Source: Trichomonas vaginalis G3
Taxonomy: Eukaryota > Parabasalia > Trichomonadida > Trichomonadidae
Assembly: GCF_026262505.1 (NCBI RefSeq)
Contig: NC_067207.1
Span: forward strand, 25,078,082-25,142,081
DNA length: 64,000 nt
Reading direction: 5' to 3'
Position numbers and translations under genes: made by a program. Position 1 is the first letter of the stretch; each line of letters begins with the position of its first letter. The notes beneath the pieces are model-generated. The model saw nothing but the letters and a program-made list of their open reading frames with translations. It did not search any database and was not told the DNA's origin. Below, one piece after another: positions 25,595 to 37,841 of the stretch.

Positions 25595-27090
25595 AAAGTG
25601 CTATTGGTTTTGTAAACTTCTTTGCTCTCAGTTCATCTGGACCGTCTCTGTCACCAGTATATTGTATTTGAACTGTACCAACAGTTGAAATACCACCCAT
25701 AAAGTCTTCTGAGTCAGCAAATGGAATGCCAAGCCAAAAGTTTGAACGGTCTCCATTTGTATATTGAGTTTTTGACCTCCTGTATGAGTCCATACTTTCA
25801 CATATGGCATAATAGAACTTTGCATTTCAGGGTTAATGGTTGTTGTGAAGTTGTTGTTAAAGTTCATAGCATCTAATGTCAAGTTGTATGACCTCATATC
25901 CTCAACTGTAGAATATTCTTCTCTTGGATAATATTTGCCATCTATGTTTATATGATATTTAATACCAGGGTTGTAGAAACAAGAATAGTCATTTATAGTT
26001 CGTCTGAACAGTACAAACATAGTATCTGCATGTTTCATTGCAGTTGTTAAAGCAATATCTGTTCTTGCACCTGGGTCAGCACTTTGGTTTCCAACTTCAC
26101 CTGCAAAGTCTTTGACAGATATTTGGTGTATAGGGAACATAAGCGGAACTGCAATATATTTGGCAGCTAAAGCATTTGAAATATCTGGTCCAACATATAG
26201 ACTGCAAGTCTGCTTTCTATTCTCTTGCATTCAAACTTTTCGCATGTGAACTTAACTGGGTCCCAAGCATCTCCAGCAGCATTGAAATAATAGTTTACTT
26301 CAGTGTTGAGGTTTGAGAAACCAAAGTCTAAGTCAACTTTGTTTTTGCAAAAGTCACAGAACTTGGCTCCACCAGTTCCAGCTACAGTAAGAGTGAATGG
26401 GTCTTGTGTTGGTGCAATGACTAAGTTATTTTTGCTTGGAGTAAGTTCGATAGAAATTTTTCCTGCCCAGTTTGGCAAGTATCTTAAAAACCTGAAGATG
26501 AGGAAAGATGACAAAGGAACTCTAAGTTTCAGTTTTACTTTAGTGACAGCATTTCCATCTGAACCAGAAAGGTTAACATAAACTCCTGGAACGTTAGGGT
26601 CAAGTCTTCTTATTTTCTCAATAGTTGCATACTGGTCTGTTTGTTCTCTAGCTTGTGGTTGTACTGAGTTTCTCAAAGCGAACCATTCATAGTTTGCCCA
26701 TGTTACTGTTTGAACTAAGTCAGAGTTAGAATATATCTTATATCCCATGAAAACTTCTGGAGCATATTGGTATCCGACATAGAAAATTCCATTGCAACCT
26801 TTCTTGTCAGACAACTTGGCAGAAGGTTTTATTTCAATGTCTTGTTCCACGTATAAGAAAGAGTTGTCAATAGAAATTATATGAAACCTGTCGCAAGCAA
26901 TATCTACTGTTGTTGAAGAACCTTCTCCAAACTCACCTACGTTTCCATAAGAAACAGCAGTTGTATATTCGTAAGTTCCAGGAACTATTTCTGACCTTCT
27001 AATGGCATTGTCGCATTCGTTATACCATTCGGAAACATTTCCGTTCATGGCATCCAAAACTGTTGGCGTTATATTCTGAGCGGCGTACAT
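25490..27090 (-). pseudogene. MCP: Major capsid protein, element B copy, frameshifted
   Basis: Starts MYAAQNITPTVLDAMNGNVS at 27090, 32 bp after the 1068-aa gene, and would be about 533 aa. The first 300 residues are open. One C is missing near 26190 (TTGGACCAGA against TTGGACCCAGA) and a base near 25770 changes the frame again; the end LAAGQ-stop is at 25490-25492. A short segment near residues 170-180 (GSDGNAVTKV) and one near residue 225 (VAGTGGAKFCDF) differ from copy A (GQTAAAVTKV, VVGTNKMSFADF), so loops vary between elements while the rest is nearly identical. Confidence 0.7.
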
Positions 27091-27122
27091 TTCATATGGG
27101 TAAAAATATAGAATAGTTGGAT

Positions 27123-30100
27123 TTATATATCATAATAGAACCCACTCGTACCAAGCTTTACTTTCTTCCTGACTGAGTTTTTAACTCTTCTTTTTCCTTC
27201 ATTGCCCTCTGCTTGAAGTTGTTGCATCTTTGCCTCATGTTCACCTAGTATGTTGTAAATTTCCCATGTCCTTTTTGCCTTTGGGCTCTGGTCGCCCATC
27301 TCAGGTACCCTATATCCTAGAAAGAGTTTGTCATAGTTTGTATTTGAGTCTTCGCGTATTGTTTGCATGACTCTTTCCTGAGTTTCCGGTTCAAGCTCTT
27401 CAAACAGTGCCTGTCCATATGGAATAAGCTCGTTTCCAAATATATGTTTTTGTAGCCATTCTGGTTTTCTTTCCATGTTACCAACTATATCTTTTGTGAA
27501 TGGGAAAGCTTTTACCCAATCTTTCAGTCTTGCGTCGTTTATTTCTGTAGTTGGTTTTATTTTGTCAAGGAACATGTTTTTCAATACTAACATTTCATTT
27601 GGTACTGTCCATTTGAGTTTTCTTAAATATTCATCCCTTCTCGATTCATCGTCTGCAAAGTAAGTTTTTATGACATTTTGTAAACTTTCGTTTGCAAGGT
27701 CATGTACAATAGGTTCTCTTCCTTCTCTCTCCCTAACTTTCTTTCTAAACTCTTCACCAAATATACCATCTTTATGGTTCTGTGTAGTTCTTTGAGATAA
27801 ATGTTCTAGAACGTCAGGTGTTATATTTCCATCAGCCATGTTCATTTCATACTGGTCCAAAATATCTGCATGTTTCATATCTTTCAATGGCATTAAAGCC
27901 GCGCTGAAAATACCAGCTATATCTGGTTCACCATTGACTTCCATTGCGTCTACAACTTCTTGGAATTGTGGTTGTAAGTTTATGAACCACCTATCCGGGT
28001 TAGCTTTATGACCCCATCTCATTGTAGTTCCATCGTCTGCAGAAACAAAAGTAGGTTTGTTTCCATCTTGGTTAGGTTCTGAATGAACTTTAAACAATGT
28101 TTCATTTCTATATGTTTTCTTGAAATTTAACCTTTTATTTTCACCGAGTTCATCCGAAGATTGAACGTTAAATGCTCGTAAGTAAAAAGGGTTGTTGTAT
28201 TTGTGTACATTTTTTTTCAGTTCTTCCATTCTATGCTGGATATTTTCATCTGATGTTGGAGTCTTTTGTATGTCGGCAAACATTTTTCGATATTCTTCTA
28301 CTATGTCAGCCGAATTTTTTTTAGACTCTTGGAAATATTCCATATTCTCCGCATACTCTTGTTGAGGGTCAAGATTTTTCGGCTGTTCCAAATCTTCATC
28401 TAGTTCTGTGAAGTTAGTTTCCAAAGGAAGGACTTGTTCGTTTCCTTCAGGCTCTTCTAGCTGTTGTTGCTGAACTATTTCTTCCATGTCTGGTTGTATC
28501 TGAACTTCTTCCTGTGGAGTTTCTTGTACCTCATCTGCTGGCATTTCATATATTCCGAGACCGTTTTCAACAATTTCCCTATCTACGTCATCCGCATTCA
28601 TAAGCTTTTGTTCTTTCGTTCCGTCTCTATTTTTTACGCGTTTCATGACGAAAGTTGAATTGTCATTTAGCTCTGACATCAAATATCTCGGAGTAAATTC
28701 ATCCATGTCATTTGGATGATATGCTATTAAATCATATCCCTTAGCGAGCTTGTATTTTCCAGGTTTGAGATTATATCCGTTTTGGTGCTGAGCCATAAAG
28801 CTAAATAGGTTCGGGTCAGTATTTCCATCCTTGAACTTTCTAATAGCTTCTTTATATCTGTCACTAAAGTCAACAGTATCTGGGAAAACCACACTCTTCT
28901 TTAAGCATTTTTAAGAATTCTTGGTTTCCTTGTTCTCTACTTCTTTTATGTCCTTGCTCTGTTTGTGGTTGTTGTTGTGCAGGGTTTTGAACTGTTGGTT
29001 GCTGTGCTGGTTGTTGTGTTGGTTGTTGTGTTGGTTGTTGTGTTGGTTTTGGTGCATGCCTGTGTCTGTGTCCATGTGACGATGTAAATGTTCTAGGTAG
29101 TCCTGGTGCAGGTGCTTCTCTTGGAGGGTTTGGTGGTATATAAGTTCCACCAGCTGGCACATATGTTCCATCTGCAGCGTAATGTCCTACCTGACTTTTC
29201 GTTTTTAAGAAAGCATTTACTAGGTCTGTTTTGGTCTGTTGTAACTCTTTTTCTTGACTTTTCACAACAGTTGCTCTAACGGCGTCATAGGCACTTTGAA
29301 CTGCCTGTCTCGTTGCTGCATCTGTTATTTTCGTCATATTTTGTGCTACTTCTCTTAACTCTTTGTCGAAACCTTCAGACTTCAGTTTCTTTCCAGATGA
29401 GAAGTCGTTCACTTGTTTCACCTTACTATGAAGAGCTTCGAAGGCGTTCTTAAAGTCAGCATTTGTTAAAGCTTCATTTGAACTGTCTTCATCCGCTTGT
29501 ATTTTTGTCCTTATTGACCCTATAAGCTGGGCTGCTTTAGCGTTGGCTTGGGCATCTAACCAGTCATTGTTAGCTTTTATATATTCTGCGCTTTTCATTG
29601 CCTTTTGCATAGCCGCGTCGTTATTTTTACTTTCTTGTGCTAAGTTTTCATACTGTACGGTTTGGTTTTGCAACTGTAAAAGTTTTTCTGCCTTTACAGT
29701 TGCTTCAACTTCTTTTTTATACTCATCGCTATCCATATATGTCTTCAGGGCTTTTTGTTTTATCTCTTCATCTTTCAGTATTTTATATTGAGTAGTATGG
29801 TTTTTCAAATTTATGACATCTTGTTCCATTTTTGCTACTTCTGCTGCTTTTTCTGACACTTTTTTCGCATATTCCTCTGTACTTAGTTCTTTCAGTTGTT
29901 CTTCTTTCTTCTTTTTCTCTACGTTTAACTCATTGAGTTTCTTTGTGTGTCTGTCATATTCTAGTTTCTTTTCGTTTTCACTTATTTGCTTCTGTATGTC
30001 TATGTTTGACTTTTTGACATCTGTTATTTGATTTTTGAGTGAACTCAAATTCATTTGACTTTGAGGGTTATATGCTGTTCCGTCTGCAGCTCCACCATAG

Positions 30101-30312
30101 CCTGCCATTTTCGCTAAAAGTGCCGCTCTTAAACCTCCACTCTGTGCACCAACAACTCGGTTTAAAAGCATAGGATTGCTTGACATTTGTTGCAACATAG
30201 TGGGGTCATTCAGCATTTGTTGTTGCAACTGTTGTTGTGGTGTTAGTCTTACTATTGGATGTTTCAATGCTCTCTTCCTCTTACGTATATTCTTACGTAG
30301 CTTACGTGGCAT
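27123..30312 (-). pseudogene. 1068-aa coiled-coil/Q-rich protein, element B copy, one frameshift
   Basis: Same protein as 39547-42753 described below. One extra T near 28885 (GTGGTTTTCCCAG against GTGGTTTCCCAG) splits it into an N-terminal half (coiled coil and Q/P-rich linker) and a C-terminal half of 589 residues. The linker here has four PTQQ units, while element C has units of PTVQ(K/N)PAQQ, so the repeat evolves fast. Confidence 0.7.
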
Positions 30313-30333
30313 TTTAAGTGAAGTTAAAAACAT

Positions 30334-30565
30334 TTACGATGAAGAAGTCTTGACAAAACATTTACGAAGAAATTCATGAGTTTTCTACGATGTTAGAAAA
30401 CATGTTAGAAAACGTGTTAGATCTAACATTCTAACATAAACATTATTTTTGGGTCATTTACGCTCATTACGAAGAAGTCTTGACAAAACATTTACGAAGA
30501 AGTCTTGACAAAACATTTACGAAGAAGTCTTGACAAAACATATACGAAGAAGTCTTGACAAAAAA
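30334..30565. repeat. 25-bp minisatellite and one palindrome near the right end of element B
   Basis: A 25-bp unit (ACGAAGAAGTCTTGACAAAA plus CATTT) repeats at 30334-30370 and 30476-30563; the same unit is seen at 52208-52300, 52390-52462, 57275-57315 and, inverted, near 57890-57925. 30390-30438 is a TGTTAGATCTAACA palindrome. Confidence 0.65.
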
Positions 30566-30620
30566 ATCAACGGCTGGTCGGCTGGGGTTCGGTCCTCCTC
30601 TTGGGTCTTGGGAAAAATTC

Positions 30621-30659
30621 TTAGGGCTAGAAGGCACGAAGTGCCTGGAAGCCCCACTT

Positions 30660-30703
<44 letters not shown>
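30621..30703. repeat. Right terminus of element B: hairpin followed by a 42-T tract
   Basis: Hairpin 30621-30661 (TTAGGGCTAGAAGGCACGAA to CCCCACTTCC) then 42 T (30662-30703), directly joined to host sequence AAAATGCAAATAAATGG. Inner arm GGCAC/GTGCC as in element A. Confidence 0.65.
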
Positions 30704-30709
<6 letters not shown>

Positions 30710-31555
30710 CAAATAAATGGTTAATAATCCTTTATTTTAGAAGTTTAGTATTGTTTAAGTATCTTTCCATTTTTAACTGCAAAGAAAATTTGATAAAAAA
30801 GTGGATCTGTTTTAGACTATTTTTAATGGGAAAATCAGCAAACAATATAATTTTAATGTTATCTGAAATCATTAGAATTTGAATGAATGTAATTTAACTT
30901 TTATTCAATTTTCTTGATCCAATTTCAAAAGTATTGCCCAAATTGCAAAAGAATTGCCCAAACCGACATGCTTATTCCCTTACTTGATTATTCTAAATTC
31001 AATATGCGGATTATTTGTGTATTTAAAAATCAATCCGTGTAAAGTAGTCAAAAATGAATGAATTTTTAATAAAGGTCAACTTCAAAATTTTTCAAATACG
31101 CAAAATATGTCCCTTAAGCAAATGTATGGGGAGGATATAAAATTGAGAGGTATAGTTTGATTTTATACTCCCAAAAAGTGACATATTTTCTCTGATCAGA
31201 TTATCTAATGTTAAATAGTTATTTTAGTAGTTTAAAAAAGTTTTAAGAGATATCACCTTAAAAGTGGGTATGTTCCTTCCTTAGATGCTGTCAATCACAT
31301 GAATTCAAAACTTTTTTTGCTCAAATATCAAAAAATAAAACTTAATTATTTCAGTAGTAACACTATCATTTATGATTAACATCTTATTTACAAAAGTATA
31401 AACGATATTTAACATGTTAATTATGAACATATTTTCATAAATTAAATCTGAACCAAATATTCAATATAAAGTTAACGATTTCAATACAAATTCAGCAATA
31501 ATTATCGATTTAAACAATAGTTACAATATTTACAATCAATTTCGTTCATTTTTAA
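30704..31555. other. Host intergenic sequence of unit 1, no gene seen
   Basis: 850 bp of AT-rich DNA without a supported frame. It ends in TTTTTATTTTTTAG just inside the following open frame. The identical stretch precedes the second copy (34272-35125). Confidence 0.6.
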
Positions 31556-33814
31556 AATATTTTATTTCAATTGTTTTTATTTTTTAGCAAATCAAACTGG
31601 GATAATTTTTTCGCTGGTTCACAACCTACTGATTACAAAAATAATGCCCCTATTTCTAATCAACAAGGCAATTTTAATGTTCATGAAGTTTTCTTTACGA
31701 ATCATGACACAGAAATTATTCATCTCTCAGATGATGATAAATATAATAAACTTCTTGTATCTGAGTGCGTTTTTAATTGCACAAAAGGTGGTAATATTTA
31801 TCAAAATAAAGGTCAAGTTGTTCAATATCGAGTCTGCAGTATCAATCCAATCAAGCACATTGATTTTGAAGATCCGCATTCTTATTCCACAGCGCCACAT
31901 TCATACATTTTTGTAACCCAAAGTAGAACATACAAAAATTATTTAATTGAATCAACAATAACTAGAAGCGATGGATCTTTAGGACCAATTATTCATCAAT
32001 ACGGAAGAAATATTATTAAAAATGTAAATATTTCTAATTCACTAACAAGAATTAATTCGGTCTACACTATTTCAGGAAATTCTGATTTAAATGCAAATGT
32101 TTCATATTCAACATTTATTAAAAATACAGCTGTACAAAACAATTGCTTATCACATTATGCATATGGCGCTAAGATTCACCATTGCAATATTATTTCAAAT
32201 GAATGTAGTCAATCCCAAAATAATGCAGTTATTTCTGCATCTGATAATGTCAATATTTTAATTATAGAATGTATTATAATATTCAACACAGGAAATTATT
32301 TATTTTATTCAGATTATGATGCTTCAATTGCAGTTTCTTCTTGTTTCATCCAATTAAACTATAATTATCAATTAAATAATTCGGAAAATGTTGAAATATC
32401 AACAATTGATTCACTAAATATTGAAAATTCACATATATCCACAGCTCTTTGTTATCCGGCTTTTCCAATGTTTAATTTGATGAATATTACAACAGATAAA
32501 GCAAAATACAAATTTGGAGAAGATTCAACTATAACAGGAAAAATTTCATTTGATCGAATTAAAGAAGAATCATTCACACTTAAAGTTTGGATTGGCAACC
32601 ATGATCCATATCAAATACTAAATAAAGAAAGTGGATCTTCAACATATGAATATTCAATAGATACCCTCTATTATTTCTCCACTGGAAATTATATTATTTC
32701 ATCCAGTGTTATTAATACAAATGGTATTGAATCAAATACAGTTTCAGTTGAATTTGAATATGAAGTTTCATTTTTTCTTAATTTAGAAGATCTTGAAAGA
32801 AAAGAATACAACAAAACACTTGATAAAAATATTACAGTCCGAGGAAGTGGTATTTACTCACATGGTGATATTTCTATTAACTGCAGTATTGGAGATGTAA
32901 ATAGTACATTCATTGGAAATATTAATAAGAAATGGATTACACATCAATTTAATTTGTCAGGTGTTTGTTTGATTCCAGATTCTATTGTAGAAGAAAAAAA
33001 CTATTCAGTTACAGTTTGGGCAACTTATATAGATAGTGGAGTAAGTACAGAGTCAATAACAAAAGAATTCGAATTTTATCGAAATTATCCAGTTCTAAGA
33101 ATATCAGATTCAATCAAAGAAACATATTATCACAATGTTGACAAATTCATTTCAGTTTCAGGATTTGTTTCAGATTATGATTGTGATGATGAAATTGAAA
33201 TCAAAGGATATATTGAAGGATATTCAAATAGTCAAACATCACAAAATATTTATATTCCAGATTTAAATAATCATTTATTCGAAATTAATATCCCTATTCC
33301 TGACAACCTTACAACTGTTGAACATAATCTTCTTATTACATGTTGTGACAATGTTAATAAATGTGATTCATTTAACAAAACGTTTTCTTACGAACTAAAT
33401 AAACCAGAAATTAGTATTGTTAAATCACCAACATTCCCTGTTTATATTAACAAAGATAAAAATCTTGAATTTGTTCTTTCTGTTTCAGACAAAGATGGAA
33501 ACAGTAACATCAGAATTTTTCACATTCTCAACGACACTGCAGGAAACAATGTCAACATAAGCTTTTCTAATGATCTTCCAGTTGATGTTGAATATTCAAT
33601 TCCTATTCCAGATGATATCGATGTTGGTGTTTGTCAACTATGTATCTATGCAGTAGATGAGCATAATCTCTATTCAAAGAATATTTATCTCGATGTAGTA
33701 TTTTCAAAATTCACATATGATGAAATTAATGAAGATCAAAATCATAAAAAACGCAAAAAGAAACCAATTAAATATTCACCATTCTTTTTTGTTCTCGCAC
33801 AGAAAGTTTCATAA
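31556..33814 (+). CDS. Trichomonad surface-protein-like gene, first copy (no ATG at the 5' end)
   Basis: An open frame of about 750 codons. The first ~300 residues look like a right-handed beta helix (Asn/Ser/Ile-rich repeats such as NVHEVFFTNHDTEI, IKNTAVQNNCLSHY, HHCNIISNECSQSQ), as in Chlamydia Pmp-like proteins of Trichomonas. Several Ig-like repeats follow (YSVTVWATYIDSGVSTESIT, HNLLITCCDNVNKCD). The end is basic (KKRKKKPIKY) without a clear membrane segment. In-frame stop TAA is at 31553-31555, and the first ATG lies about 300 codons in, so the start is lost, non-standard, or on an upstream exon. Many Asn-x-Ser/Thr sites fit a secreted protein. Confidence 0.6.
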   Translation, partial: NILFQLFLFFSKSNWDNFFAGSQPTDYKNNAPISNQQGNFNVHEVFFTNHDTEIIHLSDDDKYNKLLVSECVFNCTKGGNIYQNKGQVVQYRVCSINPIKHIDFEDPHSYSTAPHSYIFVTQSRTYKNYLIESTITRSDGSLGPIIHQYGRNIIKNVNISNSLTRINSVYTISGNSDLNANVSYSTFIKNTAVQNNCLSHYAYGAKIHHCNIISNECSQSQNNAVISASDNVNILIIECIIIFNTGNYLFYSDYDASIAVSSCFIQLNYNYQLNNSENVEISTIDSLNIENSHISTALCYPAFPMFNLMNITTDKAKYKFGEDSTITGKISFDRIKEESFTLKVWIGNHDPYQILNKESGSSTYEYSIDTLYYFSTGNYIISSSVINTNGIESNTVSVEFEYEVSFFLNLEDLERKEYNKTLDKNITVRGSGIYSHGDISINCSIGDVNSTFIGNINKKWITHQFNLSGVCLIPDSIVEEKNYSVTVWATYIDSGVSTESITKEFEFYRNYPVLRISDSIKETYYHNVDKFISVSGFVSDYDCDDEIEIKGYIEGYSNSQTSQNIYIPDLNNHLFEINIPIPDNLTTVEHNLLITCCDNVNKCDSFNKTFSYELNKPEISIVKSPTFPVYINKDKNLEFVLSVSDKDGNSNIRIFHILNDTAGNNVNISFSNDLPVDVEYSIPIPDDIDVGVCQLCIYAVDEHNLYSKNIYLDVVFSKFTYDEINEDQNHKKRKKKPIKYSPFFFVLAQKVS

Positions 33815-34271
33815 ACATTTCTAATTACAACAAATTAATAATGAATTAATAAATTATATGAAAAAAAATATAAATTATCTGATAATATCAATCAAAGTTC
33901 GCTTTGCAGATGAATTATCATAAAATAACAAAATCTATTTTTAACATTTGATAAGAATATTGTTTCGATTTTTGAAAATATTTTAAGTCTATTATCAAAT
34001 GTTTCTTTTAACCTTGAAATATTGATATGTGTAATTCATTTCAATGAAGGCTTAGCGTACACTTTATAATGTTTATTCATCGAAAATGTTTATCCTTGGA
34101 GATCGTAATATTAATATTTTAAATTCTTTATATCAAAAAATAATGATAGAATTTAATAAAAAAGGGTCAAATTATATTTCAAATTTTTAATGGAATTTGA
34201 AAGGATATAAAATCGATTCAATTCTATTCAATTTTCATGATCCAATTCTGATTCAGTCTGATTTGGTCATT
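33815..34271. other. Host 3' intergenic sequence, no gene seen
   Basis: AT-rich, repeated identically at 37385-37841. No frame or RNA signal recognised. Confidence 0.6.
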
Positions 34272-35125
34272 AAAATGCAAATAAATGGTTAATAATCCTT
34301 TATTTTAGAAGTTTAGTATTGTTTAAGTATCTTTCCATTTTTAACTGCAAAGAAAATTTGATAAAAAAAGTGGATCTGTTTTAGACTATTTTTAATGGGA
34401 AAATCAGCAAACAATATAATTTTAATGTTATCTGAAATCATTAGAATTTGAATGAATGTAATTTAACTTTTATTCAATTTTCTTGATCCAATTTCAAAAG
34501 TATTGCCCAAATTGCAAAAGAATTGCCCAAACCGACATGCTTATTCCCTTACTTGATTATTCTAAATTCAATATGCGGATTATTTGTGTATTTAAAAATC
34601 AATCCGTGTAAAGTAGTCAAAAATGAATGAATTTTTAATAAAGGTCAACTTCAAAATTTTTCAAATACGCAAAATATGTCCCTTAAGCAAATGTATGGGG
34701 AGGATATAAAATTGAGAGGTATAGTTTGATTTTATACTCCCAAAAAGTGACATATTTTCTCTGATCAGATTATCTAATGTTAAATAGTTATTTTAGTAGT
34801 TTAAAAAAGTTTTAAGAGATATCCACCTTAAAAGTGGGTATGTTCCTTCCTTAGATGCTGTCAATCACATGAATTCAAAACTTTTTTTGCTCAAATATCA
34901 AAAAATAAAACTTAATTATTTCAGTAGTAACACTATCATTTATGATTAACATCTTATTTACAAAAGTATAAACGATATTTAACATGTTAATTATGAACAT
35001 ATTTTCATAAATTAAATCTGAACCAAATATTCAATATAAAGTTAACGATTTCAATACAAATTCAGCAATAATTATCGATTTAAACAATAGTTACAATATT
35101 TACAATCAATTTCGTTCATTTTTAA

Positions 35126-37384
35126 AATATTTTATTTCAATTGTTTTTATTTTTTAGCAAATCAAACTGGGATAATTTTTTCGCTGGTTCACAACCTACT
35201 GATTACAAAAATAATGCCCCTATTTCTAATCAACAAGGCAATTTTAATGTTCATGAAGTTTTCTTTACGAATCATGACACAGAAATTATTCATCTCTCAG
35301 ATGATGATAAATATAATAAACTTCTTGTATCTGAGTGCGTTTTTAATTGCACAAAAGGTGGTAATATTTATCAAAATAAAGGTCAAGTTGTTCAATATCG
35401 AGTCTGCAGTATCAATCCAATCAAGCACATTGATTTTGAAGATCCGCATTCTTATTCCACAGCGCCACATTCATACATTTTTGTAACCCAAAGTAGAACA
35501 TACAAAAATTATTTAATTGAATCAACAATAACTAGAAGCGATGGATCTTTAGGACCAATTATTCATCAATACGGAAGAAATATTATTAAAAATGTAAATA
35601 TTTCTAATTCACTAACAAGAATTAATTCGGTCTACACTATTTCAGGAAATTCTGATTTAAATGCAAATGTTTCATATTCAACATTTATTAAAAATACAGC
35701 TGTACAAAACAATTGCTTATCACATTATGCATATGGCGCTAAGATTCACCATTGCAATATTATTTCAAATGAATGTAGTCAATCCCAAAATAATGCAGTT
35801 ATTTCTGCATCTGATAATGTCAATATTTTAATTATAGAATGTATTATAATATTCAACACAGGAAATTATTTATTTTATTCAGATTATGATGCTTCAATTG
35901 CAGTTTCTTCTTGTTTCATCCAATTAAACTATAATTATCAATTAAATAATTCGGAAAATGTTGAAATATCAACAATTGATTCACTAAATATTGAAAATTC
36001 ACATATATCCACAGCTCTTTGTTATCCGGCTTTTCCAATGTTTAATTTGATGAATATTACAACAGATAAAGCAAAATACAAATTTGGAGAAGATTCAACT
36101 ATAACAGGAAAAATTTCATTTGATCGAATTAAAGAAGAATCATTCACACTTAAAGTTTGGATTGGCAACCATGATCCATATCAAATACTAAATAAAGAAA
36201 GTGGATCTTCAACATATGAATATTCAATAGATACCCTCTATTATTTCTCCACTGGAAATTATATTATTTCATCCAGTGTTATTAATACAAATGGTATTGA
36301 ATCAAATACAGTTTCAGTTGAATTTGAATATGAAGTTTCATTTTTTCTTAATTTAGAAGATCTTGAAAGAAAAGAATACAACAAAACACTTGATAAAAAT
36401 ATTACAGTCCGAGGAAGTGGAATTTACTCACATGGTGATATTTCTATTAACTGCAGTATTGGAGATGTAAATAGTACATTCATTGGAAATATTAATAAGA
36501 AATGGATTACACATCAATTTAATTTGTCAGGTGTTTGTTTGATTCCAGATTCTATTGTAGAAGAAAAAAACTATTCAGTTACAGTTTGGGCAACTTATAT
36601 AGATAGTGGAGTAAGTACAGAGTCAATAACAAAAGAATTCGAATTTTATCGAAATTATCCAGTTCTAAGAATATCAGATTCAATCAAAGAAACATATTAT
36701 CACAATGTTGACAAATTCATTTCAGTTTCAGGATTTGTTTCAGATTATGATTGTGATGATGAAATTGAAATCAAAGGATATATTGAAGGATATTCAAATA
36801 GTCAAACATCACAAAATATTTATATTCCAGATTTAAATAATCATTTATTCGAAATTAATATCCCTATTCCTGACAACCTTACAACTGTTGAACATAATCT
36901 TCTTATTACATGTTGTGACAATGTTAATAAATGTGATTCATTTAACAAAACGTTTTCTTACGAACTAAATAAACCAGAAATTAGTATTGTTAAATCACCA
37001 ACATTCCCTGTTTATATTAACAAAGATAAAAATCTTGAATTTGTTCTTTCTGTTTCAGACAAAGATGGAAACAGTAACATCAGAATTTTTCACATTCTCA
37101 ACGACACTGCAGGAAACAATGTCAACATAAGCTTTTCTAATGATCTTCCAGTTGATGTTGAATATTCAATTCCTATTCCAGATGATATCGATGTTGGTGT
37201 TTGTCAACTATGTATCTATGCAGTAGATGAGCATAATCTCTATTCAAAGAATATTTATCTCGATGTAGTATTTTCAAAATTCACATATGATGAAATTAAT
37301 GAAGATCAAAATCATAAAAAACGCAAAAAGAAACCAATTAAATATTCACCATTCTTTTTTGTTCTCGCACAGAAAGTTTCATAA
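35126..37384 (+). CDS. Trichomonad surface-protein-like gene, second copy
   Basis: Protein identical to the first copy; the one base difference noticed in the frame (GGT to GGA, Gly) is silent. It also lacks an N-terminal ATG, so the missing start predates the duplication. Confidence 0.6.
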   Translation, partial: NILFQLFLFFSKSNWDNFFAGSQPTDYKNNAPISNQQGNFNVHEVFFTNHDTEIIHLSDDDKYNKLLVSECVFNCTKGGNIYQNKGQVVQYRVCSINPIKHIDFEDPHSYSTAPHSYIFVTQSRTYKNYLIESTITRSDGSLGPIIHQYGRNIIKNVNISNSLTRINSVYTISGNSDLNANVSYSTFIKNTAVQNNCLSHYAYGAKIHHCNIISNECSQSQNNAVISASDNVNILIIECIIIFNTGNYLFYSDYDASIAVSSCFIQLNYNYQLNNSENVEISTIDSLNIENSHISTALCYPAFPMFNLMNITTDKAKYKFGEDSTITGKISFDRIKEESFTLKVWIGNHDPYQILNKESGSSTYEYSIDTLYYFSTGNYIISSSVINTNGIESNTVSVEFEYEVSFFLNLEDLERKEYNKTLDKNITVRGSGIYSHGDISINCSIGDVNSTFIGNINKKWITHQFNLSGVCLIPDSIVEEKNYSVTVWATYIDSGVSTESITKEFEFYRNYPVLRISDSIKETYYHNVDKFISVSGFVSDYDCDDEIEIKGYIEGYSNSQTSQNIYIPDLNNHLFEINIPIPDNLTTVEHNLLITCCDNVNKCDSFNKTFSYELNKPEISIVKSPTFPVYINKDKNLEFVLSVSDKDGNSNIRIFHILNDTAGNNVNISFSNDLPVDVEYSIPIPDDIDVGVCQLCIYAVDEHNLYSKNIYLDVVFSKFTYDEINEDQNHKKRKKKPIKYSPFFFVLAQKVS

Positions 37385-37841
37385 ACATTTCTAATTACAA
37401 CAAATTAATAATGAATTAATAAATTATATGAAAAAAAATATAAATTATCTGATAATATCAATCAAAGTTCGCTTTGCAGATGAATTATCATAAAATAACA
37501 AAATCTATTTTTAACATTTGATAAGAATATTGTTTCGATTTTTGAAAATATTTTAAGTCTATTATCAAATGTTTCTTTTAACCTTGAAATATTGATATGT
37601 GTAATTCATTTCAATGAAGGCTTAGCGTACACTTTATAATGTTTATTCATCGAAAATGTTTATCCTTGGAGATCGTAATATTAATATTTTAAATTCTTTA
37701 TATCAAAAAATAATGATAGAATTTAATAAAAAAGGGTCAAATTATATTTCAAATTTTTAATGGAATTTGAAAGGATATAAAATCGATTCAATTCTATTCA
37801 ATTTTCATGATCCAATTCTGATTCAGTCTGATTTGGTCATT

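Larger units (their letters stand above)
30704..37841. repeat. Tandem duplication of a 3.57-kb host unit
   Basis: 30704-34271 and 34272-37841 are almost identical; I noticed only three single-base differences: an extra A in an A run (34372 region), ATATCACC against ATATCCACC, and GGTATTTAC against GGAATTTAC (32861/36421). Each unit holds one large surface-protein-like frame. A third unit starts at 37842 and is cut by element C. Confidence 0.95.

Noticed and set aside
29543-29791. Opposite-strand open frames within the 1068-aa gene, MCP and others
   Set aside because: They mirror codon bias of the sense gene, lack promoters and are not independently conserved.
30662-30703. Poly(T) as the tail of a retrotransposon insertion
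   Set aside because: It sits at element termini next to a conserved hairpin, with no reverse transcriptase and in both orientations; a terminal tract fits better.
31540-31600. Spliced intron ending at TTTTTTAG before the surface frame
   Set aside because: The known Trichomonas 3' splice consensus (ACTAACACACAG) is absent, so no intron is called.
31556-33814. BspA-like leucine-rich repeat protein
   Set aside because: The repeats are Asn/Ser/Ile beta-helix-like, without the LRR spacing of Leu residues.
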